Shown piece after piece: positions 32,596 to 42,052 of a stretch of DNA of 64,000 nt. Numbering within the stretch: the stretch's first letter is position 1; the number at the start of each line of letters is the position of its first letter. The notes below the pieces were generated by a model, which saw only the letters and a program-made list of their open reading frames with translations, ran no database searches and was not told where the DNA came from. This DNA comes from Desulfatibacillum alkenivorans DSM 16219 (GTDB lineage: Bacteria > Desulfobacterota > Desulfobacteria > Desulfobacterales > Desulfatibacillaceae). Location of the stretch: the NCBI RefSeq assembly GCF_900142135.1, contig NZ_FQZU01000009.1, forward strand, positions 62,001 through 126,000, written 5' to 3'. Both the position numbers and the translations under genes were made by a program.

Positions 32596-34515
32596 CTATA
32601 AGATTCCTTTAACCAGCCGCGCCTGCGCCGAATCCGCCGCCCTGAAATCCATGGTCAGATGGTAAGCCCCGTCCGCCAGGGAGGCCTTGACCGGCAGTTT
32701 GCTCTTTTCGTAGACCTTCATCATGGCCTTGTTGGTGGAAAGCACGTCCGAGGTGAAGCCCTCAATGCCTCTTTCCTTGGCGATGCGTATGAGCATGTCC
32801 AGCATAAAGGATGCAATGCCCCGTCCTCCGTAGTTTTCGTCCACAATAAAGGCGGAATCGGCCCAATTGCTGTCCGTCAGCTTGACGTACCGCGCCTCCG
32901 CAATAATTCTTCCTTGTCCGGGCTCTCCCACCAGGCCGACGATGGACATGGCCTGGGAGTAATCCACATTGACGTACTCCTGCATCTTGGAGTGGGGCAT
33001 GGTTTTGACCGGCGAGAAATAGCGGTAATACACCGCCTCGCTGGAAAAGCGGTAAAACAGGCGGCGCATTTCCTCTTCGTCGGACGGGCGGATGGGCCGG
33101 AACCGCACCGTGGTCCCGTCGCGAAAAGTATGGGATTCGGAAATCTGATGCGGATATAAATGGCCCATGGCGCCCACGCAAATCTGATCTTTGTACAGGA
33201 GGTTTTTCTCCTTGGCCTTCTCCATGAGCTCCTGACGGTCGTCGGGATGGGCGATGTCGATCAGCACCTGGGCCCGCTCCCGCAGACTGCGGCCCATCAT
33301 ATTGGCCACGCCGTATTCGGTCACCACAATGTCCACGATTTCCGCGTTGGTGATGGAGTTGGGATATCCCTCCACGGAAAGGACGATGTTGGGCTTGCCT
33401 TTTTTGTTCCGGCTGGGCAGGGCCACAATAACCCGGCCCCTTTTGCTCATGCGGGTTCCAATAACGTACTCCCCCGCTTCTCCCGGCCCCATACCCACGT
33501 TGCCCCGGCCGTAATGAAAGGCGAACTGGCCGCTCAGATCCACCCTGCGGGCGGGCAGGATAGCCACTGTTTGGGGGTTTTGGCTGATAAGGGCCGGGCT
33601 GGCCAAAACATCCAGGGCCTGGAACTCCACCAGGGGGTTTTTATCCAGCCAGTCCATAAGCTCCTGGGAGCCCAAGGCATAGGACACCAGGCACTTGCCT
33701 CTGAACGAGCCCTTGTTGCGGTTGGTCACAGCGCCGCTTTTCACAAGGTCCATAAGCGGGTCTGAAAAAAATCCGGAGTGAATCCCCAAATCCTTTTTCT
33801 TGGCCAGATGGGGCCATAGGGCTTCGAACAAAGGCTCCATGGAAAAGCTCAGGCAGCTTCCGTCGCTGATTAATGAGGCCACGTTGCGGGCCAATCGGTC
33901 GAATACTTCGGGCACGGGCGCCCTGGGAAACAGAATCGGCGGCTCCTGATTTTCCACCAGGTAGTCAAAATCGTTCACGTGCACAAAGGTGTCGCCGTAG
34001 GTCCGGGGCATCGTGTCTGATATTTCCCCCACCACAATGTCCGCCTGCTCCATGGCCTGGCGGGCTATGTCCACGGAGACGCCCAGGCTGGCGTATCCGC
34101 TGTCGTCAAAGGGGGTGATTTTCACAAAGGCCACATCGATCCGGATTCGGCCGGTTTCAATAAGCCGGGGAATGCGGGAGAAGTTGGCCGGAATCAAATC
34201 CACCAGTCCCGACGAAATGGGCTCGCTGGCCACCCAGCCTGAAAAAAAGGTCTTAAGCCGGAATTTCTGGTTATTCAGATCCTGGCCGCAAATGGCGTCG
34301 CCCAGGCTGATCATCTGAATGACCTCCAGGTCCTGGAGATTGTGGGCCTGGGAGTTCATCAGGCTCTTGACCATAGTGCGGGGCTCGGCCACGCCGGTGC
34401 TTAAAAAAATGCAGCTTCCCGGCTTGATTTTAGCCAGCACTTTTTCCGGGGCGGCCAATTTCTCCAACCACGGGCCTTTATCCTTTTTTTTATTTAATCT
34501 CAGGTTTTCCAGCAT
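32596..34515 (-). CDS. Acetyl-CoA hydrolase/transferase fused to GNAT acetyltransferase
   Basis: This 639-residue protein is preceded by AAGGAG. Residues ~1-460 resemble the Cat1/acetyl-CoA hydrolase-transferase family, including a candidate active-site glutamate segment (VTEYGVANMMGRSL). Residues ~470-630 are a GNAT domain (VRFRPIRPSDEEEMRRL, then VDENYGGRGIASFML with the acetyl-CoA-binding R/Q-x-x-G-x-G/A pattern). The fusion suggests either acetyl-CoA supply and protein acetylation in one chain, or acetyl-CoA sensing. The ADP-forming synthetase gene downstream is the partner domain normally fused to GNAT in Pat-type lysine acetyltransferases. Confidence 0.85.
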   Translation of the reverse strand: MLENLRLNKKKDKGPWLEKLAAPEKVLAKIKPGSCIFLSTGVAEPRTMVKSLMNSQAHNLQDLEVIQMISLGDAICGQDLNNQKFRLKTFFSGWVASEPISSGLVDLIPANFSRIPRLIETGRIRIDVAFVKITPFDDSGYASLGVSVDIARQAMEQADIVVGEISDTMPRTYGDTFVHVNDFDYLVENQEPPILFPRAPVPEVFDRLARNVASLISDGSCLSFSMEPLFEALWPHLAKKKDLGIHSGFFSDPLMDLVKSGAVTNRNKGSFRGKCLVSYALGSQELMDWLDKNPLVEFQALDVLASPALISQNPQTVAILPARRVDLSGQFAFHYGRGNVGMGPGEAGEYVIGTRMSKRGRVIVALPSRNKKGKPNIVLSVEGYPNSITNAEIVDIVVTEYGVANMMGRSLRERAQVLIDIAHPDDRQELMEKAKEKNLLYKDQICVGAMGHLYPHQISESHTFRDGTTVRFRPIRPSDEEEMRRLFYRFSSEAVYYRYFSPVKTMPHSKMQEYVNVDYSQAMSIVGLVGEPGQGRIIAEARYVKLTDSNWADSAFIVDENYGGRGIASFMLDMLIRIAKERGIEGFTSDVLSTNKAMMKVYEKSKLPVKASLADGAYHLTMDFRAADSAQARLVKGIL

Positions 34516-34639
34516 GGTCGGATGACTCCTTATTAGGTTCCATAAAAGATTATGATAGTCCTTTGACGCGGGGTGTCAAGACCTCCGTACGCCGCTTGTC
34601 AGTTTCAGTAATTGAGCAAGGATTGTACCAGCTTGGGGC

Positions 34640-34678
34640 GGGAAAAGAAAGAGCCCGGCGATTATAACCGCCGGGCTC
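34640..34678 (-). terminator. Terminator after the TolB-like gene
   Basis: The stem GAGCCCGGCG (34651-34660) / CGCCGGGCTC (34669-34678) is perfect. On the minus strand TTTCTTTTCC follows. It lies 24 bases past the stop of the propeller gene. Confidence 0.9.
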
Positions 34679-34702
34679 GGTATGATTTTAAATTTCAGTC
34701 AG

Positions 34703-36547
34703 TTACTTTCGGGATGCGCGCCTGTATAAAAAGGCGAAGCCCATGGCCGATCCCAGAAAAAGAAGCGCGTATGGCGCAACCCTGGTTTTCCTTCCGTCAA
34801 GGGATTTTACAAAACACATTAACACGCTGTCGCTGTCCTTGCCGGCCCAGATATTTTCTGTTTCATCCTCAGGAACGCTTCCTGCTGCAAAGACGGTTCC
34901 GGTGAGCTGGTCCAGGCTGGGCGTTGTGACGGTCGTTATGGTCATGCTGATGACAGCGGTATAGGTGATGCCGGATCTTAGGTACAAGCCTTCCGTCACC
35001 TCGTACAATAGCGGGTCTAATGCATCCCAGTTATTGAGGTCTTCGTCAAACCAGTAAACGTCCATGCCCGAATGATATCCGTTGAAGTAAAGACCCAGTG
35101 TTACAGACACCACGTTGGTCGGGTCCGGGCAGTACAGGTCCCAGAACGTGCCGTCAAAGTCCTGAGGCGTGGGGTTGCCGTCATACAGCGCTCCGATGAA
35201 AATCGGCTCTTCGCCGCCGGCGCCCAGATCGACATCCAGGCAGATGCCGGCCTGGCTCCAGGATGTGGATCCGCAATCTTTAAAATCGGTCCGGCCGGAG
35301 GCGGAGATTTCATCCAGCGCCCAGGGGGCCAAATTGAGCAGGAACAGGCCGTCACCCACGGAATGCCTTTTAAATAGAATGCTTCCCGGTTTGCTTTTGG
35401 GGTTCGGGCTCCATCTGGGCTGGCAATCTTCATAATCTTTGGTAAGTTGGTAAAATGCGCCGCTGTCAACATTGGAAATGCATAGGGCCGTGTCTCCTTC
35501 GGCGACGGTGTCCATGCTGTAAACCAGCCACTTGGAATCCGGAGACCATGTTCCGCTTTGATGAATCCAATCGTAATTGTCCCCATCGTCGTCCCCGTCC
35601 TGCTCCATGATGGTTTTCATGTTTTGGCCGTTGGAGTCCATGATGACGATTTTTTTATCGTTATAGTTTTCGCCGGTGTATAAGGAGGTTGAAATCCATT
35701 TGCCGTCCGGGCTCCACCGGGGCCAATTCTGGCAGAACCAATCATTCCAAGCTGCAGGCATGGCGTCATCTGCCGGAGACAGTTTGACAGGAGCGGCCGT
35801 GCCGTCGGCCTTGACCTTGAATATACGAGCATCGCCAACGCTTTCGTCACACGCTTTGAAGCAGACCCACTTGCTGTCAGGCGACCAGCAGTGGTGGGAA
35901 ATATCAACAATCCCGTCATTGTATGCTGCAACATCCTTCACGTTCGCGCCGTCAATATCCATGACGAAAAGATGGGCGTAGCCGTCACTGGCCGGAACGC
36001 AGCCCCGGAAAGCCACCTTGGTTCCATCCGGGCTGACCATGGGGTTGTTCTCTCCTGCGTCAACGCCGCCCATGGGGCCGCCATGGGCTTGAGTCAGGCT
36101 GGTCTGATTGGAGCCGTCCGCGTCCATTATCCAGATTTCTCCATTACCGGAGCTTGCCACATTCCTCTGGAACACAACTTTTGAGTTATTGGGCCACACA
36201 AAGCTGGCGTGGCTGTCGCAGCGATCGTTGTCCGTGAGGCGGGTATAACCAGTGCCGTCAGCCTTAATCACGCAGATTTCACTCGAGTTGCTTAAATTGG
36301 AATCGTCTACCTGATACACGATTTTGGAGCCGTCGGAACTCCAATTCCAGTTGCCCCAGCCAGGATAGGCGCTGTAATACTCCGTGCTAAGCTCCAGGAT
36401 GTTGACAACCAGCCCTTCCGTATCGGTTACGGCGCCGTCAAGACCCCAGTCTTCCGAATAATCGGCGGCCCAAACGCTGATGGGAAAAAGAATTAATATA
36501 ATTACAATTGCTTTTGTCAGAGCATTTTTTCGCTCCCTTTTTTTCAT
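34703..36547 (-). CDS. Secreted TolB-like beta-propeller protein with C-terminal anchor
   Basis: The gene encodes 614 residues from ATG 36547 behind GGGAGG. A signal peptide (about 1-29) precedes repeated WD40-like/TolB units (motifs such as WSPDSKWVCF, VSPDGTKVAF, WSPDGKWIS) at residues ~40-360. A beta-rich region with the character of choice-of-anchor domains follows. The extreme C-terminus has a basic patch, a hydrophobic helix (VAPYALLFLGSAMGFAFLY) and arginines, the layout of an exosortase-like or other C-terminal sorting tail. It is probably displayed at the cell surface. Partners are unknown; it is a single-gene unit. Confidence 0.78.
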   Translation of the reverse strand: MKKRERKNALTKAIVIILILFPISVWAADYSEDWGLDGAVTDTEGLVVNILELSTEYYSAYPGWGNWNWSSDGSKIVYQVDDSNLSNSSEICVIKADGTGYTRLTDNDRCDSHASFVWPNNSKVVFQRNVASSGNGEIWIMDADGSNQTSLTQAHGGPMGGVDAGENNPMVSPDGTKVAFRGCVPASDGYAHLFVMDIDGANVKDVAAYNDGIVDISHHCWSPDSKWVCFKACDESVGDARIFKVKADGTAAPVKLSPADDAMPAAWNDWFCQNWPRWSPDGKWISTSLYTGENYNDKKIVIMDSNGQNMKTIMEQDGDDDGDNYDWIHQSGTWSPDSKWLVYSMDTVAEGDTALCISNVDSGAFYQLTKDYEDCQPRWSPNPKSKPGSILFKRHSVGDGLFLLNLAPWALDEISASGRTDFKDCGSTSWSQAGICLDVDLGAGGEEPIFIGALYDGNPTPQDFDGTFWDLYCPDPTNVVSVTLGLYFNGYHSGMDVYWFDEDLNNWDALDPLLYEVTEGLYLRSGITYTAVISMTITTVTTPSLDQLTGTVFAAGSVPEDETENIWAGKDSDSVLMCFVKSLDGRKTRVAPYALLFLGSAMGFAFLYRRASRK

Positions 36548-36691
36548 AATTGCATCCTCCCTGTATAAACGTTGAAAACTAATGCCAATGCAACGGGACA
36601 TGCCCACAAAAATATTTCGTGACATGGCAAGATCGCCTAGCGGTTTCTCCAAGCGCAATTTTTAAAACAGATATAGGGAGGATATAGATAG

Positions 36692-36738
36692 AAAGGCATT
36701 GAAGGTCAATAAAGTATTAGACCTGTCAATGCCTTTTT
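36692..36738. terminator. Hairpin between the liv operon and the propeller gene
   Basis: AAGGCATTGA...AGGTC pairs with GACCTGTCAATGCCTT, and TTTTT follows on the plus strand. It lies about 70 bases beyond the end of livF and upstream of the propeller gene, so it may end the liv transcript. The T run favours plus-strand use, so its direction is unclear. Confidence 0.5.
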
Positions 36739-36805
36739 AACAGAATTAAATTTTATTTCGAGAGCAATTACTGGTTTTCACAGTATTGTTATGCGGTAAT
36801 CAGGC

Positions 36806-37519
36806 CTACTCCCCCATGCCAAGGTAGGCGTTTTTCACTTCTTCGTTGGCCAGGAGGTTGTCCGAGGTGTCCGTCATGGTTACCTTCCCGGTCTCCATCA
36901 CATATCCCCGCTGCGCCACCTGAAGGGCCAGATTGGCGTTTTGCTCCACCAAAAAAATGGTGGTCCGGCTTTCTTCGTTGATCTTCCGGATGATCTGGAA
37001 AATCTGCTTAACGATAATGGGCGCCAGGCCTAGCGAGGGCTCGTCCAGAAGCAAGAGCCTGGGCCTGGCCATGAGCGCGCGGGATATGGCCAGCATTTGC
37101 TGCTCTCCGCCAGACAGGGTGCCGCCCTGCTGGGTGCGCCGTTCGCTCAGGCGGGGGAACAGTTCGTATACATAGTCCAGGTCCTGCTTGACCTGAGAGG
37201 CGTCTTTGCGGAGAAAGGCGCCCATATCCAAATTTTCCGAAACAGTCAGGTGGGGGAAGATGCGCCTTCCCTCAGGCACCTGGCACAAGCCCATGGACAC
37301 GATTTCATGGGGCGGCATGCCCTGGATGGGCTTTCCCTCGAACAAAATCTCGCCCGAACGGGGCGGGACAATGCCCGAAATGGACATGAGCGTGGTTGTT
37401 TTTCCCGCTCCGTTGGCGCCGATCAGGGTGATGATCTCCCCCTGCTCCACCTTGATGGAGACATCCTTCAAGGCGTGGATATTGCCATAGTACGTATTGA
37501 CGTTTACAAGCTCAAGCAT
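36806..37519 (-). CDS. livF: Branched-chain amino acid ABC transporter ATPase LivF
   Basis: The gene encodes 237 residues from ATG 37519 behind GAGAGG, overlapping livG by 8 bases. It has Walker A GANGAGKTT, signature LSGGEQQML, Walker B LLLLDEPSLGLAP and the short LivF-type C-terminus. It is one of the two ATPases that power uptake of branched-chain amino acids or related compounds. It is the last gene of a livK-H-M-G-F operon on the minus strand. Confidence 0.95.
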   Translation of the reverse strand: MLELVNVNTYYGNIHALKDVSIKVEQGEIITLIGANGAGKTTTLMSISGIVPPRSGEILFEGKPIQGMPPHEIVSMGLCQVPEGRRIFPHLTVSENLDMGAFLRKDASQVKQDLDYVYELFPRLSERRTQQGGTLSGGEQQMLAISRALMARPRLLLLDEPSLGLAPIIVKQIFQIIRKINEESRTTIFLVEQNANLALQVAQRGYVMETGKVTMTDTSDNLLANEEVKNAYLGMGE

Positions 37520-38375
37520 CAATATCCTCTCCCAGATAAGCCTTGATGACGGCGTCGTTAGTGCGGATTTCCCCGGGCGTGCCCTGGGCGATTTTTTTTC
37601 CGTAATCCATGACGAAAATGCGCTGCGAAATACTCATGACCAGCCGCATGTCGTGTTCAATCAGCAAAATGGAGATTCCTTCCTTATCCCGGATGCGCTG
37701 GATCAAATCATCCAGTTCCTTGGTCTCCTGAGGGTTCATGCCGGCCGCCGGCTCGTCCAGGAGAAGCAAGAAAGGCTCGGTGGCCATGGCCCTGGCGATT
37801 TCCAGGCGGCGTTGCAGGCCGTAGGGAAGGTTCTTGGCGAAATTGTTGGCGAATTTTTCCAGGCCGACTTTTTCCAGCACCTTGTAGCTGTACTGTACGG
37901 TCTCCTGCTCCCGCTCCTTGAAGCGTTTTCCTTTCAACAGGGTGGCGGCGATTTCCATGCCTCCGAAGAAGGCGCTGGCCGCCATCCTCTTAACCGGGCT
38001 GTTATCCGGGTCCATGATGATTTCATGTCCTGCGCCGGAGTGGCAATGCCGGCCGATCATGACGTTTTCAAGCACGGTCATGTTCTGGAACAGGCGGATG
38101 TTCTGGAAGGTTCTCGCCAGCCCCCGCTCCGTAACCTTGTTGGGCTTGAGCCCGTTCAGCCTGGTGGAGTAGCCCGAAGGCGAGTTAACCAATACATCTC
38201 CCTGCGTGGGATTGTACATGCCCGTAACGCAGTTGAAAAAAGTGGTTTTTCCCGCGCCGTTCGGCCCGATGAGCGCCGCGATTTCGCCTGGGCGCACATC
38301 AATGTCCAAGGAGTCCAGCGCCCGAAGGCCCCCGAAGTCCATGGTAAGATTTTTGACGTCCAATATGGGTTTCAT
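37512..38375 (-). CDS. livG: Branched-chain amino acid ABC transporter ATPase LivG
   Basis: This is a 287-residue protein with Walker A GPNGAGKTT, an extended helical insert (DPDNSPVKRMAASAFFGGMEIA) typical of LivG, and Walker B LLLLDEPAAGMNP. It is longer than LivF, as usual. It follows livM after 21 bases and overlaps livF at its 3' end. Confidence 0.95.
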   Translation of the reverse strand: MKPILDVKNLTMDFGGLRALDSLDIDVRPGEIAALIGPNGAGKTTFFNCVTGMYNPTQGDVLVNSPSGYSTRLNGLKPNKVTERGLARTFQNIRLFQNMTVLENVMIGRHCHSGAGHEIIMDPDNSPVKRMAASAFFGGMEIAATLLKGKRFKEREQETVQYSYKVLEKVGLEKFANNFAKNLPYGLQRRLEIARAMATEPFLLLLDEPAAGMNPQETKELDDLIQRIRDKEGISILLIEHDMRLVMSISQRIFVMDYGKKIAQGTPGEIRTNDAVIKAYLGEDIDA

Positions 38376-38396
38376 GGTTAAAGACTACCCCATCCG

Positions 38397-39587
38397 CTAT
38401 TTGTGAATCGTATATTTTTGCCGCATGGCCGTGACAATGCCTGTGGGCCTGAACACCATCATGAGGACCATGGCGCCCCCGAACAGAATCATACGGTATT
38501 CGGAAAACTCCCGGAAATACTCCGGCAGCAGGACGATGATGCTGGCGCCCAGGATGACGCCCACCACCGAGCCCATGCCGCCCATGACGACAATGACCAG
38601 GATAAGCACCGACTCCCAGAATGAGAAGCTGGGCGGATTGATAAAGGTGCTTTTGGCGGCGAACACCACGCCCGCCATGCTGGCCCAGGTGGCGCCGAGC
38701 GCAAATGCCATGAGCTTGGTCTTGGTTCGGTCCACGCCCATGGCCTGGCAGGCGATTTCATCCTCCCGCAAGGCGATCCACGCCCTTCCTATCCGGGAGT
38801 TTTTCAATCGGGTCACGGCTATAATCGTCAATATCGCCAGAGCAAGAACCACATAATACATGAAGTCCGTTTTTTGGAATAAATCCATTTTTATGCCGAA
38901 AAAGGGCGGGCGGTCGATGTTGGCGATGCCGCTGGGCCCCATGGAGAACTCATTCCAGTTTTCCAGCACCAGACGGATGATTTCGCCAAACCCCAGGGTC
39001 ACGATAGCCAGGTAGTCTCCCCGGAGCCTGAGCACGGGAAATCCCAGCGCCACCCCGAAGGCTGCGCCCAAAAAACCCGCCATGGGCAGGACGACCCAGA
39101 AATTGGCCCCGAAGTGATGGTTTAGCAGGGCGTAAGAGTATGCGCCCACCGCGTAAAAGGCCACGTAGCCGAGATCCAGGAGGCCGGCCAGCCCCACCAC
39201 GATGTTCAGGCCCAGGCCCAACATCACGTAGATAAGCACGTTGGTCATGATGTTGGTGTTGTACATGTCGGCCCAGAACGGAATGGTAAGGGCGAAGGCT
39301 CCAACTAATGCAATGGCCGGGTACTTGATTTTGGGCTCTTCGGCGATCCGCTGCCCTATGGGCATACGGGCTTTGCCGGACTCCTCGGCCTTCTTCCCTT
39401 GATTGCGCCGGGCCAGCATGAACCGCCATAAAAAGGACAGGAAAAAGACGCCCACCCCAATATAGGCCATGTTCATCCACCGCCAGACCACGGTGTCCTC
39501 GATGGGGTTCACCTTGATCACCATGATGGGAAAGGTGAGGAACATGAACCAGATCGCCGCTTTGAGGGATTTAAGTATTTCTCCCAT
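38397..39587 (-). CDS. livM: Branched-chain amino acid ABC transporter permease LivM
   Basis: The gene encodes 396 residues from ATG 39587 (TTG 39593 is an alternative). The core LivM permease, with about nine spans, carries the family segments GLAGLLDLGYVAFYAVGAY and the EAA-like ALREDEIACQAMGVD. An extra N-terminal ~100 residues with two spans and a charged loop (ARRNQGKKAEESGKARM) precede it. The start overlaps the livH stop. Confidence 0.93.
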   Translation of the reverse strand: MGEILKSLKAAIWFMFLTFPIMVIKVNPIEDTVVWRWMNMAYIGVGVFFLSFLWRFMLARRNQGKKAEESGKARMPIGQRIAEEPKIKYPAIALVGAFALTIPFWADMYNTNIMTNVLIYVMLGLGLNIVVGLAGLLDLGYVAFYAVGAYSYALLNHHFGANFWVVLPMAGFLGAAFGVALGFPVLRLRGDYLAIVTLGFGEIIRLVLENWNEFSMGPSGIANIDRPPFFGIKMDLFQKTDFMYYVVLALAILTIIAVTRLKNSRIGRAWIALREDEIACQAMGVDRTKTKLMAFALGATWASMAGVVFAAKSTFINPPSFSFWESVLILVIVVMGGMGSVVGVILGASIIVLLPEYFREFSEYRMILFGGAMVLMMVFRPTGIVTAMRQKYTIHK

Positions 39588-39589
39588 GA

Positions 39590-40498
39590 TCAAACCTTTT
39601 GTATGTCAGACTTGCCCAACAATCCGGCGGGCCGGAAAATCAGGATTAAAACCAGCAGGGTGAATGCAAAGACGTCTTCGTAATCCGAAGACACATAGCC
39701 AGTGCCGAAACTTTCCGTACACCCCAGAACCAGGCCTCCCAGCATGGCGCCGGGAATACTGCCGATGCCTCCCAGCACCGCTGCCGTGAAGGCCTTAAGC
39801 CCCACGATAAAACCGATGAAAAAATTGATCTGCCCCATGTTGGAGGCGATGAGCACCGCGCCGACGGCCGCCAGGGAGGACCCTATGATAAAGGTGGCGG
39901 AAATCACCTTGTCCACGTTCACGCCCACCAGCATGGCCATGTTCCTGTCCTGGGCCGTGGCCCGCATGGCCTTGCCCGTGGTCGAGTACTTGATGAACAG
40001 GCTGAGCAAAATCATGACCACCGCACTGGTAAAAATGATGATGACTTCCGTGGCGGAAAGCACCTCGGAGATGTTTTCCAAAAAACCTTCTTCGGGAAAC
40101 AGGTTTTTAAAGGGCATGAAGTTGGAAGTCTGAGCCAGGAGAACGTAATTCTGCAGGAAAATGGACATGCCTAACGCGCTGATCAAAGGAGACAGGCGAG
40201 GCGCCCCCCGCAAAGGCCTGTACGCGATCTTTTCCACTGTGTAGCCGTAGGAGGCCGACCAGACCACGGCCGCCGCCGAGGCCAGAATCAAAATCGACCA
40301 CGCTGGAAAACCCGCCACGGTTAAAACGCCCGCCGCAATTAACGCCGTAAACGCTCCTATCATATATATTTCACCATGGGCGAAATTGATGAGTTCAATA
40401 ATGCCGTACACCATGGTGTATCCCAGGGCGATAAGAGCGTAAATGCTGCCCTTGACCACCCCTCCCATTAATAATTCTTTAAAATAACCCCAGTCCAT
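39590..40498 (-). CDS. livH: Branched-chain amino acid ABC transporter permease LivH
   Basis: The gene encodes 302 residues from ATG 40498, behind AAAGGCGGG; a longer frame exists but is less likely. It has about eight membrane spans and the family segments YALIALGYTMVYGIIELINFAHGE and KAFTAAVLGGIGSIPGAMLGG. It pairs with LivM to form the transport channel. It lies 96 bases downstream of livK. Confidence 0.94.
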   Translation of the reverse strand: MDWGYFKELLMGGVVKGSIYALIALGYTMVYGIIELINFAHGEIYMIGAFTALIAAGVLTVAGFPAWSILILASAAAVVWSASYGYTVEKIAYRPLRGAPRLSPLISALGMSIFLQNYVLLAQTSNFMPFKNLFPEEGFLENISEVLSATEVIIIFTSAVVMILLSLFIKYSTTGKAMRATAQDRNMAMLVGVNVDKVISATFIIGSSLAAVGAVLIASNMGQINFFIGFIVGLKAFTAAVLGGIGSIPGAMLGGLVLGCTESFGTGYVSSDYEDVFAFTLLVLILIFRPAGLLGKSDIQKV

Positions 40499-40594
40499 AT
40501 CCCGCCTTTGGCCTCTTATTCGCCGGAAGCCCACAATATTCAGGGGCGGCCCGGAATCCGGACGCGCCCCCCTAATTGTCACACTGCCTTTTTG

Positions 40595-41800
40595 TTAGCC
40601 TTCCAGTTCCACGTACTTGCCGTTTTGGACCTGGTATACGGAGAATCCAACGCCGATGGCGTCGCCCCTGTCGTCAAACTTGATGATTCCAAGAGGCGTG
40701 GCCACGTACTCGTTGCGCAGCGCGTTGGAAACGGCTTCATAGTCGGTGCTTCCGGATTTGTCCACAGCGTTGAACAGGGCCAGAACCGCTGAGTAGGCGT
40801 TCAGATAGAATGCGCCGTAATCTTCGCCGTATTTTTCCTTGTGCAGCTTATCGGCTTCAATGGCCAGAGGGTTTTTGCTGGTGTCTTTGGGACCGGTGGC
40901 GTAAACGCCTTCTGCATAATCGCCGGCCACCTTGATGAAGGTGTCGTCTTTCACGCCGTCATCCGAGATGAAGATGGTGTCCATGTCCTTTTTACGCATC
41001 TGCATGACGATCTTGGACGCTTCAGGATGGTAACCGCCGAAGATGACGGCCTGTGCGCCGGAGCGGTTGATCTTCTGCACCACGGCGGAGTAATCCATGC
41101 CGCCCGGGGTGATGCCTTCGTACAGAACCACTTCCGCCTTGCCGGATTCTTCCAGGAACTTCTTGGCGAATTCAGCCAAGCCCTTGCCGTAGTCGCCCTT
41201 GTCGTGCAGCACGGCGATTTTGGTCAGGCCCAAAGTATCCAGAGCGAAATCCACTTCCAAACGCGCCTGGGCGTCGTCGGAGGCGATGGTGCGGAAGAAG
41301 TTGGGATAGTCCCCGCTTTGGGTCAGGTCCGGGTTGGTGGCGGAGGGGGAAATGGCGATGATGCCGGAGTCTTTATAAATGCCGAGGGCGGCTTTGGTGG
41401 CGCCGGAGCAGATATGCCCCACAACCAGGTCCACGTCCTCGCCCACCAGTTTGGTGGCGGCGTTGGTGGCCATTTCAGGCTTGCACGCGTCGTCTTCGGT
41501 GACCAGGATGACTTTGCGTCCGCCTACGCCCCCCTGGGTGGCGTTCACATGCTCAACCAGAATTTCGGCGGCCCGAACCGAGGGGATGCCGTAGGAAGCA
41601 AGATCGCCGGTGTGTGCGCCCGCCACAGCCAGCTTAAGAGGCTCCAATGCCCTGGGCACTTCCTTGACGACTTCCTTGATAACTTCCTTTTCTACTACCT
41701 TTTCTTCTCCTTGGCCGCAGCCAAACATCCCAAAGGCGGCAAGGCAGATGATTGCGATCAACGCAACGCCCTTGACCATTCTCCTCGATCCAGTTTTCAT
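40595..41800 (-). CDS. livK: Branched-chain amino acid ABC transporter binding lipoprotein LivK
   Basis: This 401-residue protein has a lipoprotein signal (lipobox FGC, Cys about residue 28), followed by a charged repeat-like linker (EKVVEKEVIKEVVKEV) and a type I periplasmic binding protein domain (LKLAVAGAHTGDLASYG...). It is the first gene of the operon and delivers ligand to LivHM. The ligand could be leucine/isoleucine/valine, or another amino acid, amide or aromatic compound. Confidence 0.93.
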   Translation of the reverse strand: MKTGSRRMVKGVALIAIICLAAFGMFGCGQGEEKVVEKEVIKEVVKEVPRALEPLKLAVAGAHTGDLASYGIPSVRAAEILVEHVNATQGGVGGRKVILVTEDDACKPEMATNAATKLVGEDVDLVVGHICSGATKAALGIYKDSGIIAISPSATNPDLTQSGDYPNFFRTIASDDAQARLEVDFALDTLGLTKIAVLHDKGDYGKGLAEFAKKFLEESGKAEVVLYEGITPGGMDYSAVVQKINRSGAQAVIFGGYHPEASKIVMQMRKKDMDTIFISDDGVKDDTFIKVAGDYAEGVYATGPKDTSKNPLAIEADKLHKEKYGEDYGAFYLNAYSAVLALFNAVDKSGSTDYEAVSNALRNEYVATPLGIIKFDDRGDAIGVGFSVYQVQNGKYVELEG

Positions 41801-41969
41801 TTCCGTTCCTCCTTTTTAGTGGTCCCAAATTAAAACAGTCGCAGATCCATATTGAAAACAGCGAACAATAAATTCTCCAAATCAAACCCTAATGATAGAG
41901 TCAAGGCAAAAAAGCCTTTGGGTTCGATTGTTTGCATCTATCCTGAGCCGGGGGATTATTAAAAAGCGC

Positions 41970-41999
41970 TTGCCCCTGGACGGTCTACAATAGTATATC
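41970..41999 (+). promoter_or_regulatory. Possible promoter for nadK
   Basis: TTGCCC and TATATC are separated by 18 bases, about 55 bases upstream of the nadK ATG, in the 252-base divergent gap between livK and nadK. The match to sigma-70 elements is partial. Nothing else is recognised in the gap. Confidence 0.3.
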
Positions 42000-42052
42000 T
42001 TCTACCAACAGGCTTTTTGTATCAAGAAATTTTTTAGGTTACCTTACTTTTT

